DNA of 42,650 nucleotides from Clostridia bacterium (GCA_017531795.1 JAFXKH010000057.1:1-42650); one strand, 5' to 3'; positions 1 through 8,174 are shown, numbered from the stretch's first letter. The notes: generated from the letters alone by a model not told the origin. A program made the numbers and translations.

Positions 1-33
1 GGGCGATAAATAGCCCGTGCCACCCAAAAGTAA

Positions 34-858
34 ACCAAGCAGGACGGAGGGTTTGACGAGAGCAAACACCCGAGAGATAACGACGGTAAATTTACCGAAA
101 AAGGTAAGGACTCGGGAACAAAAACTGAAACTACTGAACAAAAACTTGCGAAGTCGTATGGCATACCTGCGGACGGCAAAGAAAGTGCGGAATTATGGCA
201 AGAACTTGGAAAGAAAGGGATCAACCAAGACAATTATCAGCAATTCCAATATCGAGAGAATGCTTCATACGAGGGTTTGAAAGACGAAGCGCCACCCGAA
301 GAGAATAAGGGAAAGAAACGGATATTGTCGCAAGACGAATTAAAGGCGTTAGAACAAGAATGCCCAAGAGGTACGGGTGCTCTATCAGCAGAGGAAATAG
401 AGCAAAAGTATAATTATTACAGTAAATTAGCAGACTTGTTCAGCGACGAAAAGGACACCAAAGAGAACTTTTACCATAATTCGATAGGTCTATGGGAAAA
501 GATAGATAACCCGCCTGACAGAAAAGCCGATTATACAAGTCCGAAAAAATGGCGTGGTATACCTACGGGTGAAACAAGTAGCGAGTATTGGTATACTGAC
601 AAAGGTGTATATAGGCGTAGCGACCATTGGGGTGGCAAAGTTGGCTCTTGTTCGTGGCTTATAAAAGGCAGACCAACTGAGTATTGGAACGGTTGCGATA
701 TAGGGGAAACAGAAACGGCTTTTATACCGTGGGAAAATTTAAAGCCCAAAACAGAGATATTCCAAGACATATTCGGCAGGGGTTATTACCCTTCCGGAGG
801 ACGCTTTGAAAAATACGGTGGAGTGGTAAGCGGATATGAAAGGCTATATGAAAGATAA
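34..858 (+). CDS. Phage-derived protein, start unclear
   Basis: One open frame runs from just after a TAA at 31-33 to the TAA at 856-858. Its composition is coding-like upstream of the only usual start, TTG at 277. The early part contains FDESKHPRDNDGKFTEKG, a stretch of the kind that joins domains in phage head and portal-associated proteins. The C-terminal part (TDKGVYRRSDHWGGKVGS, then a W-rich tail) resembles accessory domains of phage or polymorphic-toxin proteins; I do not recognise a function. A different frame is open from the window start to a TGA at 54-56, so this is either a frameshifted remnant, a fusion made by frameshifting, or a gene starting at TTG 277 (193 aa). It is followed after 11 nt by a small gene with a good RBS, as in phage late operons. 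Confidence 0.5.
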   Translation, partial: TKQDGGFDESKHPRDNDGKFTEKGKDSGTKTETTEQKLAKSYGIPADGKESAELWQELGKKGINQDNYQQFQYRENASYEGLKDEAPPEENKGKKRILSQDELKALEQECPRGTGALSAEEIEQKYNYYSKLADLFSDEKDTKENFYHNSIGLWEKIDNPPDRKADYTSPKKWRGIPTGETSSEYWYTDKGVYRRSDHWGGKVGSCSWLIKGRPTEYWNGCDIGETETAFIPWENLKPKTEIFQDIFGRGYYPSGGRFEKYGGVVSGYERLYER

Positions 859-869
859 GGAGTGATATT

Positions 870-1085
870 ATGAAAGAAATACAAATAATAATAAACGAAG
901 CAACGGGCAGGGAAGTAGCAAAAGTATTTGATGACGAAACTTTCGAGGTGCTTGACACCGAAAATTATAAGTTATCTGATGACAAATATACTGTATACGA
1001 TAAGCATACAGGGGAAATGGCGTGCGTTTGTCTTGGCGACATAGAACTTATGATGAAAAATGGCTTAGGCTTTAAGATAAACTAA
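870..1085 (+). CDS. Small phage-associated hypothetical protein
   Basis: This 71-residue acidic protein has no membrane segment. It starts with ATG after a clear ribosome binding site (AAGGAG, 7 nt upstream) and lies 11 nt behind the phage-like gene, with a terminator-like hairpin after it. I do not recognise the family. The position suggests a small protein of a phage late operon. The good RBS and even amino-acid composition support it being real. Confidence 0.55.
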   Translation: MKEIQIIINEATGREVAKVFDDETFEVLDTENYKLSDDKYTVYDKHTGEMACVCLGDIELMMKNGLGFKIN

Positions 1086-1106
1086 TACACCACACAAAGC
1101 AAAACG

Positions 1107-1137
1107 TAAAGACGTTCAATAAAATTGGGCGTCTTTT
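1107..1137 (+). terminator. Probable intrinsic terminator
   Basis: AAAGACG at 1108-1114 pairs with CGTCTTT at 1130-1136, followed by TTATT. The stem is short, but it sits directly after the small phage gene. Confidence 0.4.
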
Positions 1138-1158
1138 ATTGTTGGGAGAAAGGAGCAT

Positions 1159-1338
1159 ATGGCAGTAAAGAACACATACAAGATAATTATAGACGGTGAG
1201 GACTATACGAACTATGCGATATTCCCTATAAAGTCTGCTAACTTGCTTGATGAACGCTTAGATGAGTGTTATATATCGCTCAGACACGTCAAAAAGCAAT
1301 CGTTTAAGACTTGCGTTTTTGCAAGAATATTTTGCTAA
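1159..1338 (+). pseudogene. Truncated phage structural gene, 59-codon N-terminus
   Basis: ATG at 1159 follows a strong RBS (GAAAGGAG). The peptide begins MAVKNTYKIIIDGEDYTNY and continues with phage-like sequence to about codon 51, then ends abruptly in CVFARIFC and a TAA at 1336-1338. A strong RBS with an ordinary N-terminus that stops after 59 codons, followed by about 300 bases of non-coding sequence, suggests the 5' end of a longer phage gene cut off at a prophage or deletion boundary near 1310-1340. I infer the truncation; no full-length copy is visible. Confidence 0.5.
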
Positions 1339-1637
1339 AAAGTGGTAATTCTTCGGCTTTTCTGATATGAAAAGTTTTGGGGAATAATTGGGGAGCGAAA
1401 ACATATATACAAGATATTGCGTAGTATGACGATATTATATGCAATATCTTGTGTTTTGTGCTTTTGCTTGATTGCTTCGTCCCTGACCACCGGCAAGTCT
1501 ATTTTTTACCAAAAGGTCTGTTCTTTTTTTGTGCGCCGGCGCGAGAGGTCGAACTGCGAGCGTAACGAAAGCAGGAGACGCAATAAGTCCCAAGCGCGAG
1601 GAATTCGCTCAGCCGAGAGCAACCTATCTTGAACCGT
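1339..1637. other. Non-coding junction between phage remnant and chromosome
   Basis: No convincing gene lies here. An open frame from 1417 has no RBS and a low-complexity, arginine-rich C-terminus. The stretch holds an imperfect GGGGAATAATTGGGGA motif at about 1379-1394 and a long inverted repeat (listed separately). It is probably the prophage boundary or its scar. Confidence 0.4.
1409..1452. repeat. Perfect 12-bp inverted repeat
   Basis: ACAAGATATTGC at 1409-1420 is the exact reverse complement of GCAATATCTTGT at 1441-1452, with a 20-nt AT-rich loop. It is followed by GTTTTGTGCTTTT, so it could work as a weak terminator, or it could be a recombination arm at the phage junction. Confidence 0.6.
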
Positions 1638-1666
1638 TTGCCTTGCGCTCTTATTTGTGATATAAT
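1638..1666 (+). promoter_or_regulatory. Sigma-A promoter of the AlkD-like gene
   Basis: TTGCCT at 1638-1643, a 17-nt spacer, then a perfect TATAAT at 1661-1666. Transcription should start near 1673, about 25 nt before the GTG start. Confidence 0.75.
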
Positions 1667-1697
1667 TAAATCAACAAGTGGAAAAGAGGAGTACGGA

Positions 1698-2366
1698 GTG
1701 AATTACGACGAACTTATTTGCGAATTAAAAACCCTGACAGACGAGAAGTATCGTTCTTTCAGCGCGCGTATAGTCAATACAACCCTGCCCGTTTACGGCG
1801 TGCGGACTCCCGTTTTGCGCGCTTTTGCGAAACGCATTAAGCGAGAGTTTCCCGATTTTACGCAAGCGTTTTTTGGGCGAGAAGAATATTCCTTTGAAGA
1901 AGTATTGCTCTGCGGTTGGCAGTTAGGCAAGTCCGCCTCAGCCAACGTCGAACTGCTTACGCGCCTTATTCCGCGCTTTGCGAGTTGGGCGCATACCGAC
2001 CAGATCATAAAGCGGTTTGATTGGGTGACGAACGCCGACGACTTTTTGCGCGAGTTTGCGTACCTGAAAAAGGGCGGGGAATACGAAATCCGCGCGTACG
2101 TAATGTTCCTGTTCAATTTCTTTCCCAAACTTCCTGCCGAACGCATAACTGCCGAACTTGCATCTATTCCTCTTGGCGCGTACTACGTAGATATGGCGGT
2201 CGCTTGGACGGTATGTGAAATAATCACCAAGGACTACGAATTTGGTAAGACGCTTCTTGCCACACTACCGTTAACACCTTTCGTCAAGCGCAAATCTGTG
2301 AGCAAATGCCACGACTCTTACCGCCTGACACCCGACCAAAAATCCGAATTAAAAAAACTTATATAA
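1698..2366 (+). CDS. DNA alkylation repair protein, AlkD-like
   Basis: This is a 222-residue all-helical protein of the AlkC/AlkD HEAT-repeat superfamily, whose characterised members are DNA glycosylases that remove bulky or cationic alkylated bases. Recognisable parts are VYGVRTPVLRAFAKRI near the N-terminus, the central SWAHTDQIIKR and the DMAVAWTVCEI segment, all typical of this family. The frame is open from TTG 1629, but that lies upstream of the promoter -10 box, so I chose GTG 1698, which follows an AGAGGAG RBS and gives a normal family length. The gene is a single unit with its own promoter and a shared bidirectional terminator. Substrate specificity cannot be read from sequence. Confidence 0.85.
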   Translation: MNYDELICELKTLTDEKYRSFSARIVNTTLPVYGVRTPVLRAFAKRIKREFPDFTQAFFGREEYSFEEVLLCGWQLGKSASANVELLTRLIPRFASWAHTDQIIKRFDWVTNADDFLREFAYLKKGGEYEIRAYVMFLFNFFPKLPAERITAELASIPLGAYYVDMAVAWTVCEIITKDYEFGKTLLATLPLTPFVKRKSVSKCHDSYRLTPDQKSELKKLI

Positions 2367-2380
2367 TTTGGAAAAATCAT

Positions 2381-2420
2381 AAAAGGCGTGTATCCGTACT
2401 TGGATAACACGCCTTTTTTT
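2381..2420. terminator. Bidirectional intrinsic terminator
   Basis: AAAAGGCGTGTATCC pairs with GGATAACACGCCTTTT, with A-runs on one side and T-runs on the other. It serves the AlkD-like gene (+) and the DUF445 gene (-), which converge here. Confidence 0.85.
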
Positions 2421-2431
2421 TGCGCAAATCA

Positions 2432-3358
2432 TTAAAGTAAAAATATATTTATCAGAGAGTTTATTCCGCCCACCAAAAGACCGAGAATTCCGCCAAGATT
2501 GACGATTGCGCTGAGTTCTTTTTTCATTACCGTCATAAAGAGATCTTCAATTTCCTTCATACTCATATCGTCCACTTTTTGCCGAACGATACTTGCAATA
2601 TCAAAGCCCGCCACGAATTCGCTGATTTTTTCCACAGCGTATTTTTCGTATACGCTGACGGCAAGGCTTGCGATTTTATCCCTAGTAACTCCCACCGTCG
2701 CCACGGAATTTGAAAGGGAAGAGTTTAATATTTTATCAATTTCTTCTTTGACGATAGGACAGACGAGATCGTAACCGTTATCTTCAATATACTTTTCGAG
2801 TTTTTCGCCTACGACGGAAGCAAGTTTAGTCATCAATTTATTACCGCCGAACACACCGATAACGCTCGCTATACCACCCACGGAAGAGAGCGCGTCGCCT
2901 GCGTGCGTGGTAATGAGTTCGGGCAGATCGAGTTTTTTTACCGCGACTAGCATTTTATTAGTAATAAATCCGCTTGCTTTGTCGCGAACCTTGTCCGCAT
3001 TGCCTTCTCCAAAGCCGTCGATTACGCTTCTCGCCGTAACTTCGTCAGACACACCGAAAACGGCTTCCGACACGGTTAATCCGATTTTTTCCTTAATGCT
3101 ATCACTTGTAAACAGTCTGTTTAAGTCGCTCGTAGTGATGAGTTTAGTACCGACTACTTTGCCAAGCGCGTTTGCAAGCGCGGTTTTACGCTTGGGTATA
3201 ATGCCGGGCGTAAAGGGAATACGCAGTTTGCCTATATGCTTGGCTTTGTAAGGGCGAAAAAGCATTTTTACAGCCAGCCAGTTAGTGAAAAATCCGATAA
3301 TCGCGCCGATAATAGGTCCTGACGCTATTTTAATTGTTAATAAAAGCCAATCGGGCAT
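2432..3358 (-). CDS. DUF445 family membrane protein, YheB-like
   Basis: The 308-residue protein starts with a hydrophobic segment followed by FFTNWLAVKMLFRPYKA, the hallmark of DUF445 proteins such as B. subtilis YheB. Next come the family's IPFTPGIIPKRK segment and a long helical middle. A second hydrophobic segment lies at the very C-terminus (LGGILGLLVGGINSLINI). The family thus spans the membrane at both ends with a soluble helical middle; its role is not established, with links to the cell envelope or sporulation in Firmicutes. It has its own promoter (TTGACT-17-TATAAT on the reverse strand) and a leader of about 50 nt. Confidence 0.9.
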   Translation of the reverse strand: MPDWLLLTIKIASGPIIGAIIGFFTNWLAVKMLFRPYKAKHIGKLRIPFTPGIIPKRKTALANALGKVVGTKLITTSDLNRLFTSDSIKEKIGLTVSEAVFGVSDEVTARSVIDGFGEGNADKVRDKASGFITNKMLVAVKKLDLPELITTHAGDALSSVGGIASVIGVFGGNKLMTKLASVVGEKLEKYIEDNGYDLVCPIVKEEIDKILNSSLSNSVATVGVTRDKIASLAVSVYEKYAVEKISEFVAGFDIASIVRQKVDDMSMKEIEDLFMTVMKKELSAIVNLGGILGLLVGGINSLINIFLL

Positions 3359-3413
3359 GAGTATAGTATTTCCTTTTCTTTCGCAAATTATAATTTCAAA
3401 CGATTATTCATAT

Positions 3414-3442
3414 ATTATACATTGAAAGGAATTAAAAGTCAA
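3414..3442 (-). promoter_or_regulatory. Sigma-A promoter of the DUF445 gene
   Basis: On the reverse strand, TTGACT (3442-3437), a 17-nt spacer and a perfect TATAAT (3419-3414). Confidence 0.75.
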
Positions 3443-3502
3443 AGTAAAAAACCTTGCCGGAAGGCGAGAAAACCTGACTTTTGAGAATATATACAAAAAC
3501 CC

Positions 3503-3531
3503 TTGCAAAAGTTTGCTCCCCATGTTATAAT
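3503..3531 (+). promoter_or_regulatory. Promoter for a leaderless mRNA (CNNM-type gene)
   Basis: TTGCAA at 3503-3508, a 17-nt spacer and TATAAT at 3526-3531. Only 8 nt separate the -10 box from ATG 3540, and no Shine-Dalgarno sequence is present, so transcription should begin at or within a base or two of the start codon. Confidence 0.75.
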
Positions 3532-3539
3532 ATATTATC

Positions 3540-4868
3540 ATGCCTGACCTAAGTTATATAATAAGTAATACGGGCGTTACTGCCCAAACAAATTTCGGAG
3601 TATATATACTTCTTATTCCGATAGCCGTTCTTATTGTCTTGTCCGGACTTTTCTCGGCGAGCGAAACGGCTTATTCGTCTGCGAATAAAATTCGTTTGCG
3701 TACTATGCAAGCCGACGGCGATAAGAAAGCGGGCAAAGCGTTAAAACTTCTCGACAGATACGACGACTTGCTTTCTACCGTACTTGTTGGAAACAACTTA
3801 GTCAACATAACGCTGACTACGCTGACGACTATGTTATTTTTGCAGTTAATACTCGGCAACGAAGCGCTTGCGAACGTAATAACGACTATCGTAACGACCG
3901 TCGTAGTTCTTATCTTCGGGGAAATAACACCCAAAACGCTGGCGAGAAACAATCCTGAAAAGATGGCGAAAGCGTTTTATCCTTTCGTAATAGCTTGTTA
4001 TTATATTCTTTTCCCGTTGAATTTGTTTTTTAAGGGTTGGAAAAAGCTTCTCATAAAACTTTTCAAACTGACTGAAAATAAGAGCATAACGGAAGAGGAA
4101 CTTGTAACCATCGTGGAGACCGCAGAAAGCGAAGGCGAACTTGATATGCACGAGAGCCAACTCATAAAGAACGCAATCGAGTTCGACGATCTGGAAATAA
4201 AAGACATTATGGTCCCCAGAGTCAGCGTAACGGCGATAGCCGACGACGATGATCCCGACAAAGTAGCGAGAGCGTTCAGCGAAAGCGGTTATTCGAGAAT
4301 CCCCGTATATCACGAAACGATAGACTCCATTATCGGCGTGCTTAACGACAAGGATTTCAATAAGATATACTATACGGGGGATGACAAATCGTTTGCAAAG
4401 GCGGTACAGCCTGCAATATCCGTCGCTCCTTCAATGAAAGTAGACGTTGTTCTCCGTATGTTACAACGCGCAAAAACGCATATGGCAATAGTCGTAGACG
4501 AGTTTGGCGGAACGGCAGGGCTTGTTACGTTAGAAGATATATTGGAAGAACTCGTAGGCGAGATATGGGACGAGCACGACGAAGTGGAAGAATCTTACCG
4601 TGACGTGGGCAACGACGAATACGTCGCGAACGGTTTTGCAAACGTAGCGGACGTTTTTGAAGGCTTGGACGTAGATACGAAAGAGGAATTTGATTCCACT
4701 ACCGTAGGCGGTTGGGTTATTGAAGAACTTGGAAAAATACCCACTTCGGGCGCGACCTTTGAGTTTGAAAATCTCGTAGTTACCGTAACGAAAGCAAACT
4801 TAAAGCGAGTTCTGGAAGTAAAAATAAAAGTTCTCCCGAAAGAAGAAAATGATGAGGATGAAGAATAA
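3540..4868 (+). CDS. CNNM/CorC-type hemolysin-family membrane transporter
   Basis: The 442-residue protein has the CNNM (DUF21) order: a transmembrane domain in the first 170 residues (including LSGLFSASETAYSSANKIR and the LIFGEITPKTLARNN loop), paired CBS domains (DIMVPRVSVTAIA onward, with VVDEFGGTAGLVTLEDIL in the second), then a CorC_HlyC domain and an acidic tail. Bacterial members mediate Mg2+ (and Na+/Co2+) efflux or homeostasis; the hemolysin name is historical. Start ATG 3540 lacks an RBS and sits 8 nt after a perfect -10 box. The next gene starts immediately after the stop codon, so the two are co-transcribed. The substrate ion is inferred from family. Confidence 0.9.
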   Translation: MPDLSYIISNTGVTAQTNFGVYILLIPIAVLIVLSGLFSASETAYSSANKIRLRTMQADGDKKAGKALKLLDRYDDLLSTVLVGNNLVNITLTTLTTMLFLQLILGNEALANVITTIVTTVVVLIFGEITPKTLARNNPEKMAKAFYPFVIACYYILFPLNLFFKGWKKLLIKLFKLTENKSITEEELVTIVETAESEGELDMHESQLIKNAIEFDDLEIKDIMVPRVSVTAIADDDDPDKVARAFSESGYSRIPVYHETIDSIIGVLNDKDFNKIYYTGDDKSFAKAVQPAISVAPSMKVDVVLRMLQRAKTHMAIVVDEFGGTAGLVTLEDILEELVGEIWDEHDEVEESYRDVGNDEYVANGFANVADVFEGLDVDTKEEFDSTTVGGWVIEELGKIPTSGATFEFENLVVTVTKANLKRVLEVKIKVLPKEENDEDEE

Positions 4869-6365
4869 GTGGAACTTTCTCGCATAAAATTATATCCTGC
4901 TCCCGACGGCGCGGAATTTCTGTACAACAGAGGCGGTAGAGCAGACGACGGCGTGATTTATTTGGCGAGGGGCGAGTCTGCGGATTTCGCCACCTATTTC
5001 GGCTGTCTTGATGCGCAAGTTCTTCTTGAAAAGACGAACGTACGCAAAGTATCACTTCGTCTTTTCTTTGACGGCTTAGCGCAAATAACTTTGTCGCGTT
5101 ATATTCCATACGACGAGCCTGCGATTGATGGAGAAAAGAAATACCACTCTTACGTCATAAGCGAAATAGAAGCGGAGGGAAGTTACCGCACCGAAGTGGA
5201 AGTTTACGGTGGCGGATTGCTCGGTTTTCGCATAACCTCCATTGATAAGGTCACTTTTTACGGTGGCGTATGGGAGTGCGACGATGCTAGCGTCAATCAA
5301 GCCGTTTCAATGGGTATAATAATTCCCATACTTCAAGAAGGCGACGACCGTAACGTAGTACCGCTTACCCGCGTAAAACACGAAATAAACGGCTTGGACG
5401 TATACGTCGTTGATTGTACGCAATCTCTTACGGAAAAAGACTTGCCCGACGGCATAAAACTTATTCCTTGCCGTAATCTTGGCGAGGTGGGCGCGGTTAC
5501 TCGCGGACTTATTGAATGCAATTCGGATAAAAAGACGCACGCCTTGATTATGCGTGGTGGCGTTTGCGTTGATCCTTCGGTGATAGGCCGTATAACGGCT
5601 TTTTCGTCCGTACTGAACGCTGAAAATTTATCCACCGCATTTGGTTGTGTTTCTTTTTTACCCGAAACTCCCACAAAGACTTTGCGCGTGGGTAAAACAG
5701 CTTCTGAAGTTCTCGGCAGAGATTTGGGGGCGAATATAGATGCAAGTACGATGGGAGGATTGCTCGCTACTTGCTTGCGTAACGTAGATTACTGCGATTG
5801 GGATTGTTTCTGTTTCCCTTTGTCTGCGCAGAAAATGGCAGGACTTCCTTTGCCTACTCATACAGAAGGCAGTCAGGAGTGGGGGATGCGCCTTTCCGAG
5901 TTCTCTTCCGTGATTATTCCCGCGGGCTTTGGCGTATGGACAAAACCTTACGAAAGACGGGGCTATGAATATTATCTGTATAGAAACGCATGTTTTGCGT
6001 ACGCGTCTCTCGGCGGAGTGTCGGGTAAACCTCTCCGCAAAATGCTTAAAAAGGCATTCAGAAAATACGTTCACAAGGATAAAGAAAAACTCGCCTACGT
6101 TTTCGACGGTGTAGAAGACTTCTTGAAAGGCGTGAATTTCTTACATACCCTTGCTTCAGATAAATTAGATAAAGAAATTCAGGTAGGTCCGAGAAAACAG
6201 CGCGGATATTTCGCATCGCTCTTCCATAAAATCGCGCTGTCGTCCAAACTCCGTAAATCCCGCAAATTAAATAAACAGTTCGCTCAATATCGCGCCGAAA
6301 TAATTACGGCAAAAAATTGGAGTATTCGCTTGGGCATAGAACTCGAAGAACAACGTGAAAAGTAG
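4869..6365 (+). CDS. GlfT2-like glycosyltransferase homologue, probably inactive
   Basis: This 498-residue soluble protein has the plan of the GlfT2 galactofuranosyltransferase group. There is an N-terminal beta-sandwich (about 35-130, with TYFGCLDAQVLLEKT and VSLRLFFDGLAQITLSR), a GT-A-like middle (about 150-345), and a C-terminal region containing GVWTKPYERRGYEYYLYRN. The positions GlfT2 uses for catalysis are all changed. The DDD metal motif reads MRGG at about 228-231, the WDDVE region reads EGSQE at about 333-337, and the metal-binding His of VWHE is Thr in VWTK. I therefore infer a non-catalytic or strongly divergent homologue. GTG 4869 directly abuts the stop codon of the CNNM-type gene; the RBS is weak. 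Family by recognition, inactivity by inference. Confidence 0.65.
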   Translation: MELSRIKLYPAPDGAEFLYNRGGRADDGVIYLARGESADFATYFGCLDAQVLLEKTNVRKVSLRLFFDGLAQITLSRYIPYDEPAIDGEKKYHSYVISEIEAEGSYRTEVEVYGGGLLGFRITSIDKVTFYGGVWECDDASVNQAVSMGIIIPILQEGDDRNVVPLTRVKHEINGLDVYVVDCTQSLTEKDLPDGIKLIPCRNLGEVGAVTRGLIECNSDKKTHALIMRGGVCVDPSVIGRITAFSSVLNAENLSTAFGCVSFLPETPTKTLRVGKTASEVLGRDLGANIDASTMGGLLATCLRNVDYCDWDCFCFPLSAQKMAGLPLPTHTEGSQEWGMRLSEFSSVIIPAGFGVWTKPYERRGYEYYLYRNACFAYASLGGVSGKPLRKMLKKAFRKYVHKDKEKLAYVFDGVEDFLKGVNFLHTLASDKLDKEIQVGPRKQRGYFASLFHKIALSSKLRKSRKLNKQFAQYRAEIITAKNWSIRLGIELEEQREK

Positions 6366-6459
6366 AAAAATAAAGAAATATTCCGTCGTTGACGAAAGTT
6401 ATCGGCGGTTTTCATTTCCCAAAATTATCTAATATTAAGTAACGATTTTTACACAACGC

Positions 6460-6494
6460 AAAAGCGAATAGTACCGTACAATCGTTCGCTTTTT
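6460..6494 (+). terminator. Probable intrinsic terminator
   Basis: AAAAGCGAA at 6460-6468 pairs with TTCGCTTTT at 6485-6493, followed by further T residues. It closes the CNNM-GlfT2-like unit. Confidence 0.6.
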
Positions 6495-6553
6495 ATCTTG
6501 TTTGTGACAAAACTCGCGCTTGTTTACGCGCAAAAACACAGAAACATACCACT

Positions 6554-7159
6554 TTGATATACGTAACGACAAAAAAAATAGAGAAAGACGTGGACGTAGA
6601 AGTCCTTTACGAGCGTTTCGCTTCGTCAAAGGACTATATTGACGATATTCTTTCCCGCAATAACGACGATTCAAAAAAGCAGAGTTTGACGGCCCTTCAC
6701 GCGCTGCTGTTTTTGCTTGATTACGTTGGCGAAAAAACCGACGGACTTGTTCTTGCAAGAGGGACGAGTGGAAAACCGACGATAAATAACGGTGAGTGGA
6801 AGTTCAGCGTATCACACTCAAGCGATTACGCCGTATGCGGACTGTCAAAAACCGAAATAGGCGTTGACTTAGAGAAAATTCGTTATATGAAAAACGCATT
6901 ACCGCTTGCTAAACGTTTTTTCTCGTCAGCGGAATATGATTTAATGGAAAAATCGTCGTCAGACGAAACCTTTTTCAAGATATGGACGAAAAAAGAAGCC
7001 TATCTCAAACGCAGAGGGCTGGGCATTGATACCGATCTGACGAAAATAGATACGAGCGCGCAGACGTTTGCGACCTACGCTTGGAACGGCTACGTAATGA
7101 GCGTAGACGGCGATGGAGAAATAGAAACAGTCGGAGAAATAGACTGGAAAAGAATATAA
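6554..7159 (+). CDS. 4'-phosphopantetheinyl transferase, Sfp family
   Basis: The 201-residue protein should transfer the phosphopantetheine arm of CoA to a Ser on acyl or peptidyl carrier proteins. Family motifs are present: GTSGKP, FSVSHSSDYAVCGLS, the Mg2+/CoA site IGVDLEKIR (Asp and Glu conserved) and FFKIWTKKEAYLKRRGLGI, in which W-x-K-K-E-A is the signature. No carrier protein, NRPS or PKS gene is in the window, so its partner may be the housekeeping acyl carrier protein. The TTG start at 6554 has no good RBS, and an alternative start would lose family sequence. A promoter was not found with confidence in the short gap upstream. Confidence 0.85.
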   Translation: MIYVTTKKIEKDVDVEVLYERFASSKDYIDDILSRNNDDSKKQSLTALHALLFLLDYVGEKTDGLVLARGTSGKPTINNGEWKFSVSHSSDYAVCGLSKTEIGVDLEKIRYMKNALPLAKRFFSSAEYDLMEKSSSDETFFKIWTKKEAYLKRRGLGIDTDLTKIDTSAQTFATYAWNGYVMSVDGDGEIETVGEIDWKRI

Positions 7160-7330
7160 ATTTTGAAAAATAATCTTCGCTTTGATAAAAGCGACTAAAT
7201 AATAATAGTTTATATGAAAAACGAGTAGATAATCAGTCTGCCCGTTTTTTATAAAAGTACGTATTTCTGTACGTTACCAGATAATGCCACGCCTTCGATA
7301 AAATATGCTCGTTTTGGTTTATTAAATAAG

Positions 7331-7359
7331 TTGCGCTTGTCTTGGCAAAATGCTATAAT
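7331..7359 (+). promoter_or_regulatory. Sigma-A promoter of nrdG
   Basis: TTGCGC at 7331-7336, a 17-nt spacer and TATAAT at 7354-7359. GGAGG lies 6 nt before the ATG at 7383. No NrdR-like box was seen here. Confidence 0.7.
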
Positions 7360-7382
7360 TTCTTGTACTTGGAGGTGCTGAA

Positions 7383-8066
7383 ATGAAAATAAACGGATTT
7401 CAAAAATTGACATTGCTTGATTTTCCCGGGAAGATGGCGTGTATCGTATTTACGCCCGGGTGTAATTTTCGTTGCCCTTTTTGTCATAACGCCTCACTCG
7501 TTACGCATATAAACGAAGTTTCCGTCAGCGAAGAAGAAATTTTCACCTACCTTGCTCGGCGTAAAGGACTGCTGGACGGTGTAGTCGTTACGGGCGGAGA
7601 ACCTTTACTGCAAAGCGGATTGGAGGATTTTTTGACAAAAGTCAAATCGCTCGGTTATGCGGTAAAACTAGACACTAACGGCTCATTCCCAAGCAAACTC
7701 AAAGCATTGGTAAATAAAGGTCTGGTCGATTACGTTGCTATGGACGTAAAAAACAGCCGTGAAAAATACGCTCGTACCATAGGCGTAAATAATCCGCCCG
7801 TAGACGAAATAGACGAGAGTATAAAATTTCTTATCAGCGGAGAAGTGGATTACGAATTTCGTACGACGGTAACGGCAGGTTTGCATACGTCGACGGACAT
7901 AGAGAAGATCGCCGAGTGGATAAAGGGCGCGAAAAAATATTTTTTGCAGAACTTCGTTGATTCGGGAGACTTGGTGTCCGAAGGTAACGAGCCCGTTACT
8001 TCCGTAATTTTGAATGAAATGACGGCGAAAGCAAAGCAAAAGGGAGTTCCTGCAAAGGCGCGCTGA
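7383..8066 (+). CDS. nrdG: Anaerobic ribonucleotide reductase activase, radical SAM
   Basis: The 227-residue radical SAM enzyme begins with LTLLDFPGKMACIVFTPGCN, followed by the cluster motif CNFRCPFC (Cys-x3-Cys-x2-Cys for the [4Fe-4S] cluster). VVTGGEPLL is the SAM-binding GGE motif. It cleaves S-adenosylmethionine to place the glycyl radical on NrdD. It belongs to the NrdG/NrdG2 type rather than pyruvate-formate-lyase activase; the neighbouring nrdD settles the partner. Start ATG has a GGAGG RBS and its own promoter. The stop is TGA, showing that TGA terminates in this genome. Confidence 0.9.
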   Translation: MKINGFQKLTLLDFPGKMACIVFTPGCNFRCPFCHNASLVTHINEVSVSEEEIFTYLARRKGLLDGVVVTGGEPLLQSGLEDFLTKVKSLGYAVKLDTNGSFPSKLKALVNKGLVDYVAMDVKNSREKYARTIGVNNPPVDEIDESIKFLISGEVDYEFRTTVTAGLHTSTDIEKIAEWIKGAKKYFLQNFVDSGDLVSEGNEPVTSVILNEMTAKAKQKGVPAKAR

Positions 8067-8103
8067 AAATATTCTTTTTTTCAATATTTTGTGCATAAAA
8101 TCA

Positions 8104-8132
8104 TTGACAAGATACAAGATATAGTGTATAAT
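8104..8132 (+). promoter_or_regulatory. Strong sigma-A promoter of nrdD
   Basis: A perfect TTGACA at 8104-8109, a 17-nt spacer and a perfect TATAAT at 8127-8132, about 43 nt before the ATG at 8175. The strength suggests a need for repression, which the overlapping NrdR boxes would supply. Confidence 0.9.
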
Positions 8133-8159
8133 GACAATCGACACCACAAAATATTGTAT
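8112..8159 (+). promoter_or_regulatory. Tandem NrdR boxes over the nrdD promoter
   Basis: Box 1, ATACAAGATATAGTGT (8112-8127), matches 14 of 16 positions of the NrdR-box consensus acaCwAtATaTwGtgt and fills the spacer between -35 and -10. Box 2, CCACAAAATATTGTAT (8144-8159), matches about 13 of 16 and lies just downstream of the transcription start. They are 32 bp apart, about three helical turns, the usual geometry for ATP/dATP-dependent NrdR repression. The nrdR gene itself is not in the window. Confidence 0.8.
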
Positions 8160-8174
8160 ATCTTGGAGGACACA

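Noticed and set aside
17..280. An 87-codon frame at the window start, rich in Lys and Arg
   Set aside because: It lies out of frame with the phage-like coding sequence, which shows better amino-acid composition; it is a shadow.
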